DNA of 64,000 nucleotides from Macrostomum hystrix (lineage: Eukaryota; Platyhelminthes; Macrostomidae). Where the stretch lies: positions 2,108,001 through 2,172,000 of the forward strand of contig CATNEN010000002.1 of NCBI GenBank assembly GCA_950097015.1, written 5' to 3'. The position numbers and the translations under genes are program-made. The notes under the pieces are model-generated. The model saw nothing but the letters and a program-made list of their open reading frames with translations, ran no database searches and was not told the DNA's origin. Shown in pieces: positions 25,990 through 38,479 of the stretch. Every line of letters starts with the position of its first letter. Within the stretch, counting starts at the first letter, position 1.

Positions 25990-28245
25990 TTTTTAATGAT
26001 GGTTTCGGGTGGGTCATTCTTTGATGAGGGGTTTCAGGTGAGTCATTGCTTGATTGGGGTTTCAAATGAGTCATTGTTTGAAGGTGGTTTAAAGGTGGTT
26101 TCAGGTGCGTCATTTTTGATGGAGGTTTCATGTGGGTCATTGTTGATCGGGGTTTCAGGTGAGTCATTGTTTGATTGGGTTTCAGGTGAGTCATTGTTTG
26201 ATGGGGTTTCAGGTGAGTCATTCTTTGATGGGGTTTCAGGTGAGTCATTGTTTGATGGGGTTTCAGGTGAGTCATTGTTTGATGGGGGTTTCAGGTGAGT
26301 CATTGTTTGATGGGGGTTCCAGGTGAATCATTGTTTGATGGGGTTTCAGGTGAATCATTGTTTGATGGGGGTTCCAGGTGAATCATTGTTTGATGGGGTT
26401 TCAGGTGAATCATTGTTTTATGGGGTTTCAGGTGAGTCATTGTTTAATGGGGTTTCAGGTGAGTCATTGTTTGATGGGGGTTCCAGGTGAATCATTGTTT
26501 GATGGGGTTTCAGGTGAGTCATTGTTTGATGGGGTTTCAGGTGAGTCATTGTTTGATGGGGGTTTCAGGTGAGTCATTGTTTGATGGGGTTTCAGGTGAG
26601 TCATTGTTTGATGGGGGTTTCAGGTGAATCATTGTTTTATGGGGTTTCAGGTGAGTCATTGTTTAATGGGGTTTCAGGTGAGTCATTGTTTGATGGGGGT
26701 TTCAGGTGAGTCATTGTTTGATGGGGGTTCCAGGTGAATCATTGTTTGATGGGGTTTCAGGTGAGTCATTGTTTGATGGGGTTTCAGGTGAGTCATTGTT
26801 TGATGGGGGTTTCAGGTGAGTCATTGTTTGATGGGGGTTCCAGGTGAATCATTGTTTGATGGGGTTTCAGGTGAGTCATTGTTTGATGGGGTTTCAGGTG
26901 AGTCATTGTTTAATGGGGTTTCAGGTGAGTCATTGTTTGATGGGGTTTCAGGTGAGTCATTGTTTGATGGGGTTTCAGGTGAATCATTGTTTGATGGGGG
27001 TTCCAGGTGAGTCATTGTTTGATGGGGGTTCCAGGTGAGTCATTGTTTGATGGGGGTTCCAGGTGAATCATTGTTTGATGGGGGTTCCAGGTGAATCATT
27101 GTTTGATGGGGGTTCCAGGTGAGTCATTGTTTGATGGGGGTTCCAGGTGAATCATTGTTTGATGGGGTTTCAGGTGAGTCATTGTTTGATGGGGGTTTCA
27201 GGTGAATCATTGTTTTATGGGGTTTCAGGTGAGTCATTGTTTAATGGGGTTTCAGGTGAGTCATTGTTTGATGGGGTTTCAGGTGAGTCATTGTTTGATG
27301 GGGTTTCAGGTGAGTCATTGTTTGATGGGGGTTTCAGGTGAGTCATTGTTTGATGGGGTTTCAGGTGAATCATTGTTTAATGGGGTTTCAGGTGAGTCAT
27401 TGTTTAATGGGGTTTCAGGTGAGTCATTGTTTGATGGGGGTTTCAGGTGAATCATTGTTTGATGGGGGTTTCAGGTGAATCATTGTTTTATGGGGTTTCA
27501 GGTGAGTCATTGTTTAATGGGGTTTCAGTTGAGTCATTGTTTGATGGGGGTTCCAGGTGAATCATTGTTTGATGGGGTTTCAGGTGAGTCATTGTTTGAT
27601 GGGGGTTTCAGGTGAGTCATTGTTTGATGGGGTTTCAGGTGAGTCATTGTTTGATGGGGGTTTCAGGTGAATCATTGTTTTATGGGGTTTCAGGTGAGTC
27701 ATTGTTTAATGGGGGTTTCAGGTGAGTCATTGTTTGATGGGGTTTCAGGTGAGTCATTGTTTGATGGGGGTTTCAGGTGAATCATTGTTTGATGGGGGTT
27801 CCAGGTGAATCATTGTTTTATGGGGTTTCAGGTGAGTCATTGTTTAATGGGGTTTCAGTTGAGTCATTGTTTGATGGGGGTTCCAGGTGAATCATTGTTT
27901 GATGGGGTTTCAGGTGAGTCATTGTTTGATGGGGGTTTCAGGTGAGTCATTGTTTGATGGGGTTTCAGGTGAGTCATTGTTTAATGGGGTTTCAGGTGAG
28001 TCATTGTTTGATGGGGTTTCAGGTGAGTCATTGTTTGATGGGGTTTCAGGTGAGTCATTGTTTGATGGGGTTTCAGGTGAGTCATTGTTTGATGGGGTTT
28101 CAGGTGAGTCATTGTTTGATGGGGTTTCAGGTGAATCATTGTTTGATGGGGGTTTCAGGTGAGTCATTGTTTGATGGGGTTTCAGGTGAGTCATTGTTTG
28201 ATGGGGTTTCAGGTGAGTCATTGTTTGATGGGGCTTCAGGTAAAG
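25990..28245. repeat. Minisatellite, 27-bp unit (28-bp variants), about 82 copies, each with a 5' splice-site consensus
   Basis: The core is GGTTTCAGGTGAGTCATTGT followed by TTGATGG. CAGGTGAGT, a near-perfect U1-complementary donor, occurs in most units; CAGGTGAATC is the commonest variant. The 9-codon period keeps frames open on both strands. No gene is recognised on the plus strand around it. Confidence 0.97.
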
Positions 28246-28349
28246 TTTAGCTTTAGATTGACCAAAGCGGACAGTTATAGTGTTAAAAGAAGTAAAATAT
28301 TATTTTGCTTTAAGAAAACATGACAGCAAAGCAATTAAATTCTGCCAGA

Positions 28350-28781
28350 TCACATGACCGACGTCGCCCTGCCTGCAACTCTGGCTCTGCTGCTGCTGCT
28401 GCTGCTGCAACCGCCGCCACCATCGCCTCTTGGACCGTCGTCGGTGTTGATCGCGGTCGCGCCCAGCTCTGCCTGCAGAATGCGGGCCGCGGTGTCCTGG
28501 TATTTCTCGAACGACAAGAAGCCGGTGATGACCATCCCCTCGAGGATTTTGATCTCCCTGCAGGCTTCATGTGACAGAAGTGGAGGCAGCTCATAGAATG
28601 CCCACTTCGGATTGACACCATGTTTTGTAGATCTCTCTAGATTAATTCTTGGATGCTGCTGCTGCTGCTGTTGCTCTTGCTGGTAAACCTTGCCAGGTGC
28701 CACTAGAAACGGTTGCTGCTGCTGCTGCTGCTGCTGCTGTCTATTGCTCCGTCTTGATAGGAGGCACTGGCTGAGACCCAT
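28350..28781 (-). CDS. Unrecognised polyQ-containing reading frame (143 aa), hypothetical
   Basis: I do not recognise this protein. From ATG at 28781 it has two CAG-encoded polyglutamine tracts (about residues 15-23 and 35-42). A compact non-repetitive segment follows: NPKWAFYELPPLLSHEACRE, then IKILEGMVITGFLSFEKYQD and TAARILQAELGA. The end is Gly/Ser/Arg-rich, the Ser run coming from a shifted CTG/CAG-type tract. The middle 55 residues have the hydrophobic and charged mix of a real domain, and the base composition is richer in GC than the surrounding arrays, which is why I list it. It could be one exon of a longer spliced gene: a possible acceptor TTCTGCAG lies just upstream of the ATG on the minus strand. 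It sits isolated between the 27-bp and 20-bp minisatellites. It could also be a chance ORF helped by triplet repeats. Confidence 0.4.
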   Translation of the reverse strand: MGLSQCLLSRRSNRQQQQQQQQQPFLVAPGKVYQQEQQQQQQHPRINLERSTKHGVNPKWAFYELPPLLSHEACREIKILEGMVITGFLSFEKYQDTAARILQAELGATAINTDDGPRGDGGGGCSSSSSSRARVAGRATSVM

Positions 28782-29085
28782 GTCACACTGCAGAAGATTT
28801 CACAACTTTTATCTTTTCTTTTAGGAAACTTGGCTTCTGTGTACAAGCAAAGCGATCAGCTGTGAAACTGCATGTCAGTTTTGCTTCTTTATTTCCATAG
28901 AAGTTAGCATTTTGGTTGAGACTAAATAAAAGTACGCCAATAAGAGATTTCTCTCTTGCAAGTCTGGTTTAGCTTTGTCCCACATTTGTCCGATTCTTCA
29001 GTTTACACGGATAGTTATTAGTTTATGTTCAATATCTTCTTTAAGTCTAGAAGGAACCCATAAAAGAAAGTAAAAAGAAAGAGAG
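28782..29085. other. Unique spacer upstream of the polyQ frame
   Basis: No repeat array. It could include 5' sequence of the minus-strand polyQ frame. Confidence 0.4.
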
Positions 29086-29087
29086 TG

Positions 29088-31352
29088 GAATGGTAGAGGG
29101 GAAAGTAGAATGGTAGAGGGGGAGAGTAGAATGGTAGAGGGGGGAGAGTGGAATAGGAGAGGGGAGAGTAGAATGTGAGAGGGGGAGAGTGGAATGGAAG
29201 AGACAGAGTAGAATGTGAGAGGGGGAGAGTAGAATGTGAGAGGGGGAGAGTGGAATGGAAGAGGGGGAGAGTAGAATGGGAGAGTGGAGAGTAGAATGGG
29301 AGAGTGGAGAGTAGAATGGGAGAGGGGAAGAGTGGAATAGGAGATAGAAGAGTAGAATGGGAGAGGGGAAGAGTGGAATAGGAGATAGGAGAGTAGAATG
29401 GGAGAGGGGAGAGTAGAATGGGAGAGGGGAGAGTAGAATGGGAGAGGGGGAGAGTAGAATGGGAGAGGGGAGAGTAGAATGGGAGAGTGGAGAGTAGAAT
29501 GGGAGAGGGGAAGAGTGGAATAGGAAATGGGAGAGTAGACTGGGAGAGGGAGAGAATGGAATAGGAGAGGGGAGAGTAGAATGGGAGAGGGGAGAGTAGA
29601 ATGGGAGAGGGGAGAGTAGAATGGGAGAGGGGGGTGTGGAATGGGAGAGGGGAGAGTAGAATGGGAGAGGGGGGTGTGGAATAGGAGAGGGGAGAGTGGA
29701 ATGGGAGAGGAGGAGAGTAGAATGGGAGACGGGAGAGTAGAATGGGAGAGGGGGAGAGTAGAATGGGAGAGGGGAGAGTGGAATAGGAGAGGGGAGAGTG
29801 GAATGGGAGAGGAGGAGAGTAGAATGGGAGAGGGGAGAGTAGAATGGGAGAGGGGGAGAGTAGAATGGGAGAGGGGAGAGTGGAATGGGAGAGGGGAGAG
29901 TAGAATGGGAGAGGGGGAGAGTAGCATGGGAGAGGGGAGAGTAGAATGGCAGAGGGGGGGAGTAGAATGGGAGAGGGGGAGAATGGAATAGGAGAGGGGA
30001 GAGTGGAATAGGAGAGGGGAGAGTAGACTGGGAGAGGGGAGAGTAGACTGGGAGAGGGGAGAGTAGACTGGGAGAGGGGGAGAGTAGACTGGGAGAGGAG
30101 GAGAGTGGAATGGGAGAGGGGAGAGTAGACTGGGAGAGGGGAGAGTAGACTGGGAGAGGGGAGAGTAGACTGGGAGAGGGGGAGAGTAGACTGGGAGAGG
30201 GGAGAGTAGACTGGGAGAGGGGAGAGTGGAATGGGAGAGGGGAGAGTAGACTGGGAGAGGAGGAGAGTGGAATGGGAGAGGGGAGAGTGGAATGGGAGAG
30301 GGAGAGAGTAGACTGGGAGAGGGGAGAGTGGAATAGGAGAGGGGAGAGTGGAATGGGAGAGGGGAGAGTAGACTGGGAGAGGGGAGAGTAGACTGGGAGA
30401 GGGGAGAGTAGACTGGGAGAGGGGGAGAGTAGACTGGGAGAGGGGAGAGTAGACTGGGAGAGGAGGAGAGTGGAATGGGAGAGGGGAGAGTAGACTGGGA
30501 GAGGGGAGAGTAGACTGGGAGAGGGGAGAGTAGACTGGGAGAGGGGGAGAGTAGACTGGGAGAGGGGAGAGTAGACTGGGAGAGGGGGGAGTAGACTGGG
30601 AGAGGGGAGAGTAGACTGGGAGAGGGGAGAGTGGAATAGGAGAGGGGAGAGTGGAATGGGAGAGGGGAGAGTAGAATGGGAGAGGGGAGAGTAGAATGGG
30701 AGAGGGGAGAGTAGAATGGGAGAGGGGGAGAGTAGAATGGGAGAGGGGAGAGTGGAATGGGAGAGGGAGAGAGTAGACTGGGAGAGGGGAGAGTGGAATA
30801 GGAGAGGGGAGAGTGGAATGGGAGAGGGGAGAGTAGAATGGGAGAGGGGAGAGTAGACTGGGAGAGGGGAGAGTAGACTGGGAGAGTGGAGAGTAGAATG
30901 GGAGAGGGGAGAGTAGAATGGGAGAGGGGAGAGTAGAATGGGAGAGGGGAGAGTAGAATGGGAGAGGGAGAGAGTAGACTGGGAGAGGAGGAGAGTAGAA
31001 TGGGAGAGGGGAGAGTAGACTGGGAGAGGGGAGAGTAGAATGGGAGAGGGGAGAGTAGACTGGGAGAGGAGGAGAGTGGAATGGGAGAGGGGAGAGTGGA
31101 ATGGGAGAGGGAGAGAGTAGACTGGGAGAGGGGAGAGTAGACTGGGAGAGGAGGAGAGTGGAATGGGAGAGGGGAGAGTGGAATGGGAGAGGGAGAGAGT
31201 AGACTGGGAGAGGAGGAGAGTAGAATGGGAGAGGGGAGAGTAGAATGGGAGAGGGGAGAGTAGACTGGGAGAGGAGGAGAGTGGAATGGGAGAGGGGAGA
31301 GTGGAATGGGAGAGGGGAGAGTAGAATGGGAGAGGGGAGAGTAGAAACAGCA
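29088..31352. repeat. Purine-rich minisatellite, about 20-bp unit, about 110 copies
   Basis: The unit is GGGAGAGGGGAGAGTAGAAT with variants TAGACT, TGGAAT and GGAGGAGAG. The plus strand is mostly G and A with GGG and GGGG runs in every unit. The complementary pyrimidine strand is open for 794 codons (Ser/Pro/Leu only), a consequence of composition rather than coding. Confidence 0.97.
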
Positions 31353-31369
31353 GAGGCAGCTAAATTTTA

Positions 31370-31835
31370 GCAGTGTGCACAAGAATCAAGTCTGGTTTCA
31401 ATTGCAGTAAAAAAACTCACAGCTTCTAAAAGTGCATACATGTGTTTCCATGGTACATTTGCTATAAGGGAATAAATTTTCTTCAACTGGAAAAGCAAAC
31501 TATTCACAGTCAACCTCGATTAGGCAGATTGGAATTGGGGATTCAAAGGATTTTCGATTATTTCAATTAGATTTTTTCGCTAAAATATCTAGCTCGTATA
31601 AATTCATAAGCACGTTTTTAGGATTTATACCCTCCCAAGACAGGGATTATTGAGATCTGAACTGAGGTTAATGGCATGCTCCTATTTTGAACTAACTCAG
31701 CCAAAAATGGATAGAAATAGCTGTTGGGATTCTAGTCTAACACGTGTTTACTGAGCTAAGGCTTTCAATTGATATGGCGACTGAAATTTCATGAAATTTT
31801 GGCTTGTTCTAGGAATGTTCTGGGATTATAGGAAT
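31370..31835. other. Unique spacer
   Basis: AT-rich sequence between arrays; nothing recognised. Confidence 0.5.
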
Positions 31836-31837
31836 GG

Positions 31838-32872
31838 TATTGGATAAATTGGATTCTGTGAATGATATAGAATTAATGGGATTCCGGAAATGATATAGGA
31901 TGTGTGGGATTCAAGGAATGATAAAGGATAAATGGGATTTTAAATGTGATATCGGATGTGTGAGATTCTAAGAATGATGTAGGATAAATGGGATTCTAAG
32001 AATGATGTAGGATAAATAGGAATTCTAAGAATGATGTAGGATAAATGGGATTTTAAGAATAATGTAGGAAAAATAGGAATTCTAAGAATGATGTAGGATA
32101 AATGGGAATTCTTGGAATGATATAGGATAAATAGGATTCTAGGATTGATAAAGGGTAAATAGGATTCTAGAATTGATATAGGATAAATAGGATTCTAGGA
32201 ATGATATAGGATAAATAGGATTCTAGGAATGATATAGGATAAATAGGATTCTAGGAATGATATAGGATAAATAAGATTCTAGGAATGATATAGGATAAAT
32301 GGGATTCTAGGAATGATAAAGGGTAAATAGGATTCTAGGAATGATAAAGGGTAAATAGGATTCTAGAATTGATATAGGATAAATAGGATTCTAGGAATGA
32401 TATAGGATAAATAGGATTCTAGGAATGATATAGGATAAATAAGATTCTAGGAATGATATAGGATTAATGGTATTCTAGGAATGATATAGGATAAATGGGA
32501 TTCTAGGGATGATATAGGATAAATGGGATTCTAGGAATGATATAGGATAAATGGGATTCTAGGGATGATATAGGATAAATGGGATTCTAGGAATGATAAA
32601 GGGTAAATAGGATTCTAGAATTGATATAGGATAAATAGGATTCTAGGAATGATATAGGATAAATAGGATTCTAGGAATGATATAGGATAAATAGGATTCT
32701 AGGAATGATATAGGATAAATAAGATTCTAGGAATGATATAGGATAAATGGGATTCTAGGAATGATATAGGATTAATGGTATTCTAGGAATGACATAGGAT
32801 AAATGGGATTCTAGGGATGATATAGGATAAATGGGATTCTAGGAATGATAAAGGATAAATGGGATTCTAAGA
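31838..32872. repeat. Minisatellite, 28-bp unit, first block (about 37 copies)
   Basis: The core is GATTCTAGGAATGATATAGG followed by ATAAATAG, with GATAAAGG and TAAATGG variants. The left end is degenerate. The same repeat resumes at 33690 after about 815 bp of unique DNA. Confidence 0.96.
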
Positions 32873-33689
32873 TTTGCATTTCTTACATTTTTGCATCCTA
32901 CATTCTTCATCAACAAACATATTATCTGATTTTCATTCTAATTAAATAGAAATCGACAGGATGCAATTCATTAAAACAAAAACGATGTCACAAAGCCGGA
33001 AACTGCAAGGAGGTGAAACGCTTGTGGCTTTTCTTTCATTTCAGTTTCCTGAGTTGATCAGAGGCTGACTGCTCATACAGGAAGCTCAGTCTCACACACG
33101 AGTACCTGGGCTTTCTGGGCATTTCAGAGAGGAACGATCTCTAATAATAGAAGTAGAAAAAAGCAGAAAACTCTACTGTATTCGCTACTTCCGCGCAATT
33201 TGTAACTTTCGTTTTGACTTATTTTTCTGCAAATAAATAGGCAATAACAATGCTAGCTGCGGGATGGTTCGGCAAATGACGCAGAACAGTCTAACTAGCA
33301 GCCAGCGAGGAGGCAATTCTGCCCGTTCCGCTGAGTCCTGAGCTCACAATCACTCACTGATTCATAATACCGTATAACACAGCAACACACTAACACAGGT
33401 GTGTACATCTGCCCTGGATTGTTTTCTCTGCATAAATGCCGATGTATGGAAGGTAGTAGTAGTACATGTATGAGGTTGTTCAATTCATTCTGACTAAATA
33501 TGATGCAGCAGTTATTTTCAGTTTTTTTGCCAATTTCTTCCTGAATTTAATGTCTATGGCCAAATCTTATTTATAATTGAAGAAAGAAACGATATAACTT
33601 GAGATAGAGGAGCAATGCTTAGGCCTCAGAAGGTTTGTTTTCAAGAAAAAGTACTTTTTACGTCAGAAAATATAAATGGGATAGATCAA
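32873..33689. other. Unique DNA interrupting the 28-bp array
   Basis: About 815 bp of non-repeat sequence between two blocks of the same minisatellite. No ORF of note, no terminal inverted repeats and no duplicated target spotted. It may be an old insertion, or the unique core around which both blocks arose. Confidence 0.55.
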
Positions 33690-34918
33690 TGGGATGGGAT
33701 AATTAGGATTCTAGGAATGATATAGGATTGTGGGATTCTAGGAATGATATAGGATAAATAGGATTCTAGGAATGATATAGGATAAATAAGATTCTAGGAA
33801 TGATATAGGATTAATGGTATTCTAGGAATGATATAGGATAAATGGGATTCTAGGAATGATATAGGATAAATAGGATTCTAGGAATGATATAGGATAATTA
33901 TGATTCTAGGAATGATATAGGATGTGTGGGATTCTAGGAATGGTATAGGATGTGTGGGATTCTAGGAATGATATAGGATAATTAGGATTCTAGGAATGAT
34001 ATAGGATGTGTGGGATTCTAGGAATGATATAGGATGTGTGGGATTCTAGGAATGATATAGGATAATTAGGATTCTAGGAATGATATAGGATAAATAGGAT
34101 TCTAGGAATGATAAAGGATAAAAGGGATTCTAGGAATGATATAGGATAAATGGGATTCTAGGAATGATATAGGATAAATGGGATTCTAGGAATGATATAG
34201 GATAAATGGGATTCTAGGAATGATAAAGGATAAATGGGATTCTAGGAATGATATAGGATAAATGGGATTCTAGGAATGATGTAGGATAAATGGGGATTCT
34301 AGGAATGATATAGGATAAATGGGATTCTAGCAATGATAAAGGATAAATAGGATTTTGGAATGATAAAGGATAAATAGGATTCTAGGAATGATATAGGATA
34401 ATTATGATTCTAGGAATGATATAGGATGTGTGGGATTCTAGGAATGATATAGGATGTGTGGGATTCTAGGAATGATATAGGATAATTAGGATTCTAGGAA
34501 TGATATAGGATGTGTAGGTTTCTAGGAATGATATAGGATGTGTGGGATTCTAGGAATGATATAGGATAATTAGGATTCTAGGAATGATATAGGATGTGTG
34601 GGATTCTAGGAATGATATAGGATGTGTGGGATTCTAGGAATGATATAGGATGTGTGGGATTCTAGGAATGATATAGGATGTGTGGGATTCTAGGAATGAT
34701 ATAGGATGTGTGGGATTCTAGGAATGATATAGGATAATTAGGATTCTAGGAATGATATAGGATGTGTAGGTTTCTAGGAATGATATAGGATGTGTGTGAT
34801 TCTAGGAATGATATAGGATGTGTGGGATTCTAGGAATTATATAGGATAATTAGGATTCTAGGAATGATATAGGATGTGGAATCTAGTAATGATATAGGAC
34901 AATAGGAATCTAGGAACG
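33690..34918. repeat. Minisatellite, 28-bp unit, second block (about 43 copies)
   Basis: Same core GATTCTAGGAATGATATAGG, here often followed by ATGTGTGG or ATAATTAG, variants rare or absent in the first block. The two blocks have therefore homogenised separately. Confidence 0.96.
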
Positions 34919-34924
34919 ATGTAT

Positions 34925-35540
34925 TAGATTGTAGGAATGGTATATTTATTTTTCAAAAGTGTTTATTTCACTGTACTTACCTGCTAATTTCAGTCAGTTT
35001 GCCCTTCTCAATCAGAGAGACAAATTATGCCGATGAAAATCTGGACGATATTTGCTGAAAGCATTTAAAGATTTGGAAAACCCTTGCCGTGATCCCATTG
35101 GCTGCATGTGAATTTGCATGCACAGCCGCATTAAAAGGATATTTTTTGATATTTTGATATTTTTTATTAGACTTTTGAATTTAGCAATCAAGAAAAATAT
35201 TTTTTTATCTGAAATTCATTACCTTTTCACTATAGAATCGTGATTTTTTTAATGAATCAGGTTTTGAGATCAGTGCAACTCAATTAAAAGTGCCGATTTC
35301 AATTGATAAGCTAATTTTTTTCAGCGATTTGACAAAAACCTGCAGGACTGTGATTTAGAGACATAGAGAGAGAGCTAGGGACTGTAAATTTCAAAACAAT
35401 TTGTGTCCTTAAGCGAGACACGTAATTGCCGATTGCTCAAGTTAATCCAGTCATAGAGCTGTAATAGCGGCTTCAATTTGGGTTGCTGAAGCGATCGACG
35501 TCGGCATTAATGAACGAAAGTGATTATAGGAATAATTATA
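34925..35540. other. Unique AT-rich spacer
   Basis: Nothing recognised. Confidence 0.5.
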
Positions 35541-35544
35541 GCAA

Positions 35545-37000
35545 TTCCTTGATCAGTTCAATGACCAAATCGATTATCAGTTCAATGACCAATTCCATGA
35601 TCATGCAGTTTAATAACTAATCCAATGTCAGTTCAATGACCAAATCGATAATCAGTTCAATGACCAAATCGATAATCAGTTCAATGACCAAATCGATAAT
35701 CAGTTCAATGACCAAATCGATAATCTGCAGTTCAATGACCAAATCGATAATCAGTTCAATGACCAAATCGATTATCAGTTCAATGACCAAATCGATTATC
35801 AGTTCAATGACCAAATCGATTATCAGTTCAATGACCAATTCCATGATCAGTTTAATAACTAATCCAATGTCAGTTCAATGACCAAATCGATAATCAGTTC
35901 AATGACCAAATCGATGATCAGTTCAATGACCAAATCGATAATCAGTTCGATGACCAAATCGATAATCAGTTCAATGACCAAATCGATAATCAGTTCAATG
36001 ACCAAATCGATAATCAGTTCAATGACCAATTCCATGATCAGTTCAATGACCAAATCGATAATCAGTTCAATGACCAAATCGATAATCAGTTCAATGACCA
36101 AATCGATGATCAGTTCAATGACCAAATCGATAATCAGTTCAATGACCAAATCGATAATAAGTTCAATGACCAAATCGATAATCAGTTCAATGACCAAATC
36201 GATAATCAGTTCAATGACCAAATCGATAATCAGTTCAATGACCAAATCGATGATCAGTTCAATGACCAAATCGATAATCAGTTCGATGACCAAATCGATA
36301 ATCAGTTCAATGACCAAATCGATAATCAGTTCAATGACCAATTCCATGATCAGTTCAATGACCAAATCGATAATCAGTTCAATGACCAAATCGATAATCA
36401 GTTCAATGACCAAATCGTTAATCAGTTCAATGACCAAATCGATAATCAGTTCAATGACCAAATCGATAATCAGTTCAATGACCAAATCGATAATCAGTTC
36501 AATGACCAATTCCATGATCAGTTCAATGACCAAATCGATAATCAGTTCAATGACCAAATCGATAATCAGTTCAATGACCAAATCGATAATCAGTTCAATG
36601 ACCAAATCGATAATCAGTTCAATGACCAAATCGATAATCAGTTCAATGACCAAATCGATAATCAGTTCAATGACCAAATCGATGATCAGTTCAATGACCA
36701 AATCGATAATCAGTTCAATGACCAAATCGTTAATCAGTTCAATGACCAAATCGATAATCAGTTCAATGACCAATTCCATGATCGGTTTAATAACTAATCC
36801 AATGTCAGTTCAATGACCAATTTGATGATACGTTCAATGACCAGTTCCCTGATCAGTTCAATGACCTAATCGATGATGACCCAATCAATTCAATTGAACT
36901 GATGACCAGTTCAATGACCAAATCTTTGATCACTTCAATGACCGCTTCCATGATCAGTTAAATGACCAGTTCTCTGATCAGTTCAATGATGAGATAATTG
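35545..37000. repeat. Minisatellite, 24-bp unit, about 58 copies
   Basis: The core is GTTCAATGACCAAATCGATA followed by ATCA. A variant block AATTCCATGATCAGTT with GTTTAATAACTAATCC recurs near 35595-35630, 35840-35875 and 36770-36800, showing higher-order structure. Both strands stay open for about 300 codons because of the period. Confidence 0.97.
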
Positions 37001-37004
37001 TTTC

Positions 37005-37950
37005 GATTTATTAAAATTCCTAATTTAGTTATCCATACGTCGTACCGTATTTAGGCCGAGATTTAATTACTAAACGCCAATAAACGATTAAACGAGAAGA
37101 AACTAAGAGAATGCCTGCATCTTTCTTGTTAAAAAATTATATTGAAGAAAGAATTTTTTGTTTCTTTTTAATACAAGACGCCTAGAGTCAATTACAGAAA
37201 CACTAAACGAACAACAAATTAAAAGGATTCTGCCTTGTTTAGGCGATATGTGATCTAATTAGAGTTAGAATTATAATCATTTTCAGAAAATCCTACAATT
37301 ATTTTTGTTTCGTCTTTTAGATTCGATTTCACCAGAACGTTTGTGTTTACAATTCGTTTCGTAAGCCTGATGTTTAAGGTAAGAGGTGTACATATGTTTA
37401 AACTAAATGAGCCGTTTGTCCTTTTATCTACTGTTCTAGATATCGAGTGAGTAGTTGTAACGATATTTAGAGCATAAACTTATCGAGAGCAGCATTTAGT
37501 TTTTTTAAGTGTCTCTTGTCGTAATTTGTCGTCATGATAAATCCGGAAATTTTAAAACACTAGAGCATAGTACTAAAAGACATACATAACACTTTTTTAC
37601 GTGGCAATTTTTTACGATTATAATAAAAAAATTGCAGGTTCTTAAATAAAGACGGGCATTTTACAAGAAAATAAATCAGTGACCCAACCTTTTTATTTAA
37701 AAAGGTAAAGTACAAATGTAAAAAATTAAATTTCAGGCCGAAATCGATAAAGCAAAGTAAAAAATACTGTCCAAGAAAAAGCAACACTTCAAACTAAAAA
37801 AATAAACAAACAAGTTTTGTACAGCCATGCAGGTTAAATAGTACTAATACTAGTCAGGTAACTGAAAATAACACAAGCAGTCAATATTCCGAAGTAAAAA
37901 CGGCGATCGTTGTAAAAAACGGAAAAGCATATACGGGTGGTTAAGAACTG
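37005..37950. other. Unique AT-rich spacer
   Basis: No gene recognised. Confidence 0.5.
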
Positions 37951-37954
37951 ATGA

Positions 37955-38478
37955 GTAATGGTCTGGTCCAAGAGGGTGTGAAATCCAGGTGGTGGGTTAA
38001 CTTTAGGGCTGGTCTCGAAGAGTGTGAAATTGGGGTGGTGGCTTAACTAGGGCTGGTCAAGGGGGTGTAAAATTGAGGTGGTGGGTCAACTAGGGCTGGT
38101 CAAGGGGGGTGTGAAATTGAGGTGGTGGCTTAACTACGGCTGGTCAAGGAGGGTGTGAAATTGGGGTGGTGGCTTAACTAGGGCTGGTCCAGGAGGGTAT
38201 GAAATTGGGGTGGTGGCTTAACTAGGGCTGGTCCAGGAGGGTATGAAATTGGGGTGGTGGCTTAACTAGGGCTGGTCCAGGAGGGTGTGAAAGTGAGGTG
38301 GTGGCTTAACTAGGGCTGCTCAAGGGGGTGTGAGATTGAGGTGCTGGGTTAACTAGGGCTGGTCAAGGGGGTGTGAAATTGAGGTGGTGGGTTAACTAGG
38401 GCTGGTCAAGGAGGGTGTGAAATTGGGGTGGTGGGTTAACTAGTGCTGGTCAAGGAGGGTGTGAAATTGAGGTGGTGT
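37955..38478 (+). repeat. Minisatellite, about 44-bp unit, about 11 copies
   Basis: The unit contains GTGTGAAATTGGGGTGGTGG and TTAACTAGGGCTGGTCAAGG. Its core matches the reverse complement of the array at 39130-39660. Confidence 0.94.
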
Positions 38479-38479
38479 G

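Noticed and set aside
28998-31382. 794-codon Ser/Pro/Leu frame on the minus strand
   Set aside because: Follows automatically from the pyrimidine-rich strand of the GA minisatellite, which contains almost no A-rich stops; residue content is purely repeat-derived.
35859-36816. Mirror 306- and 312-codon frames on both strands
   Set aside because: A 24-bp minisatellite with no stop in the unit; both strands cannot be genes and neither has any domain character.
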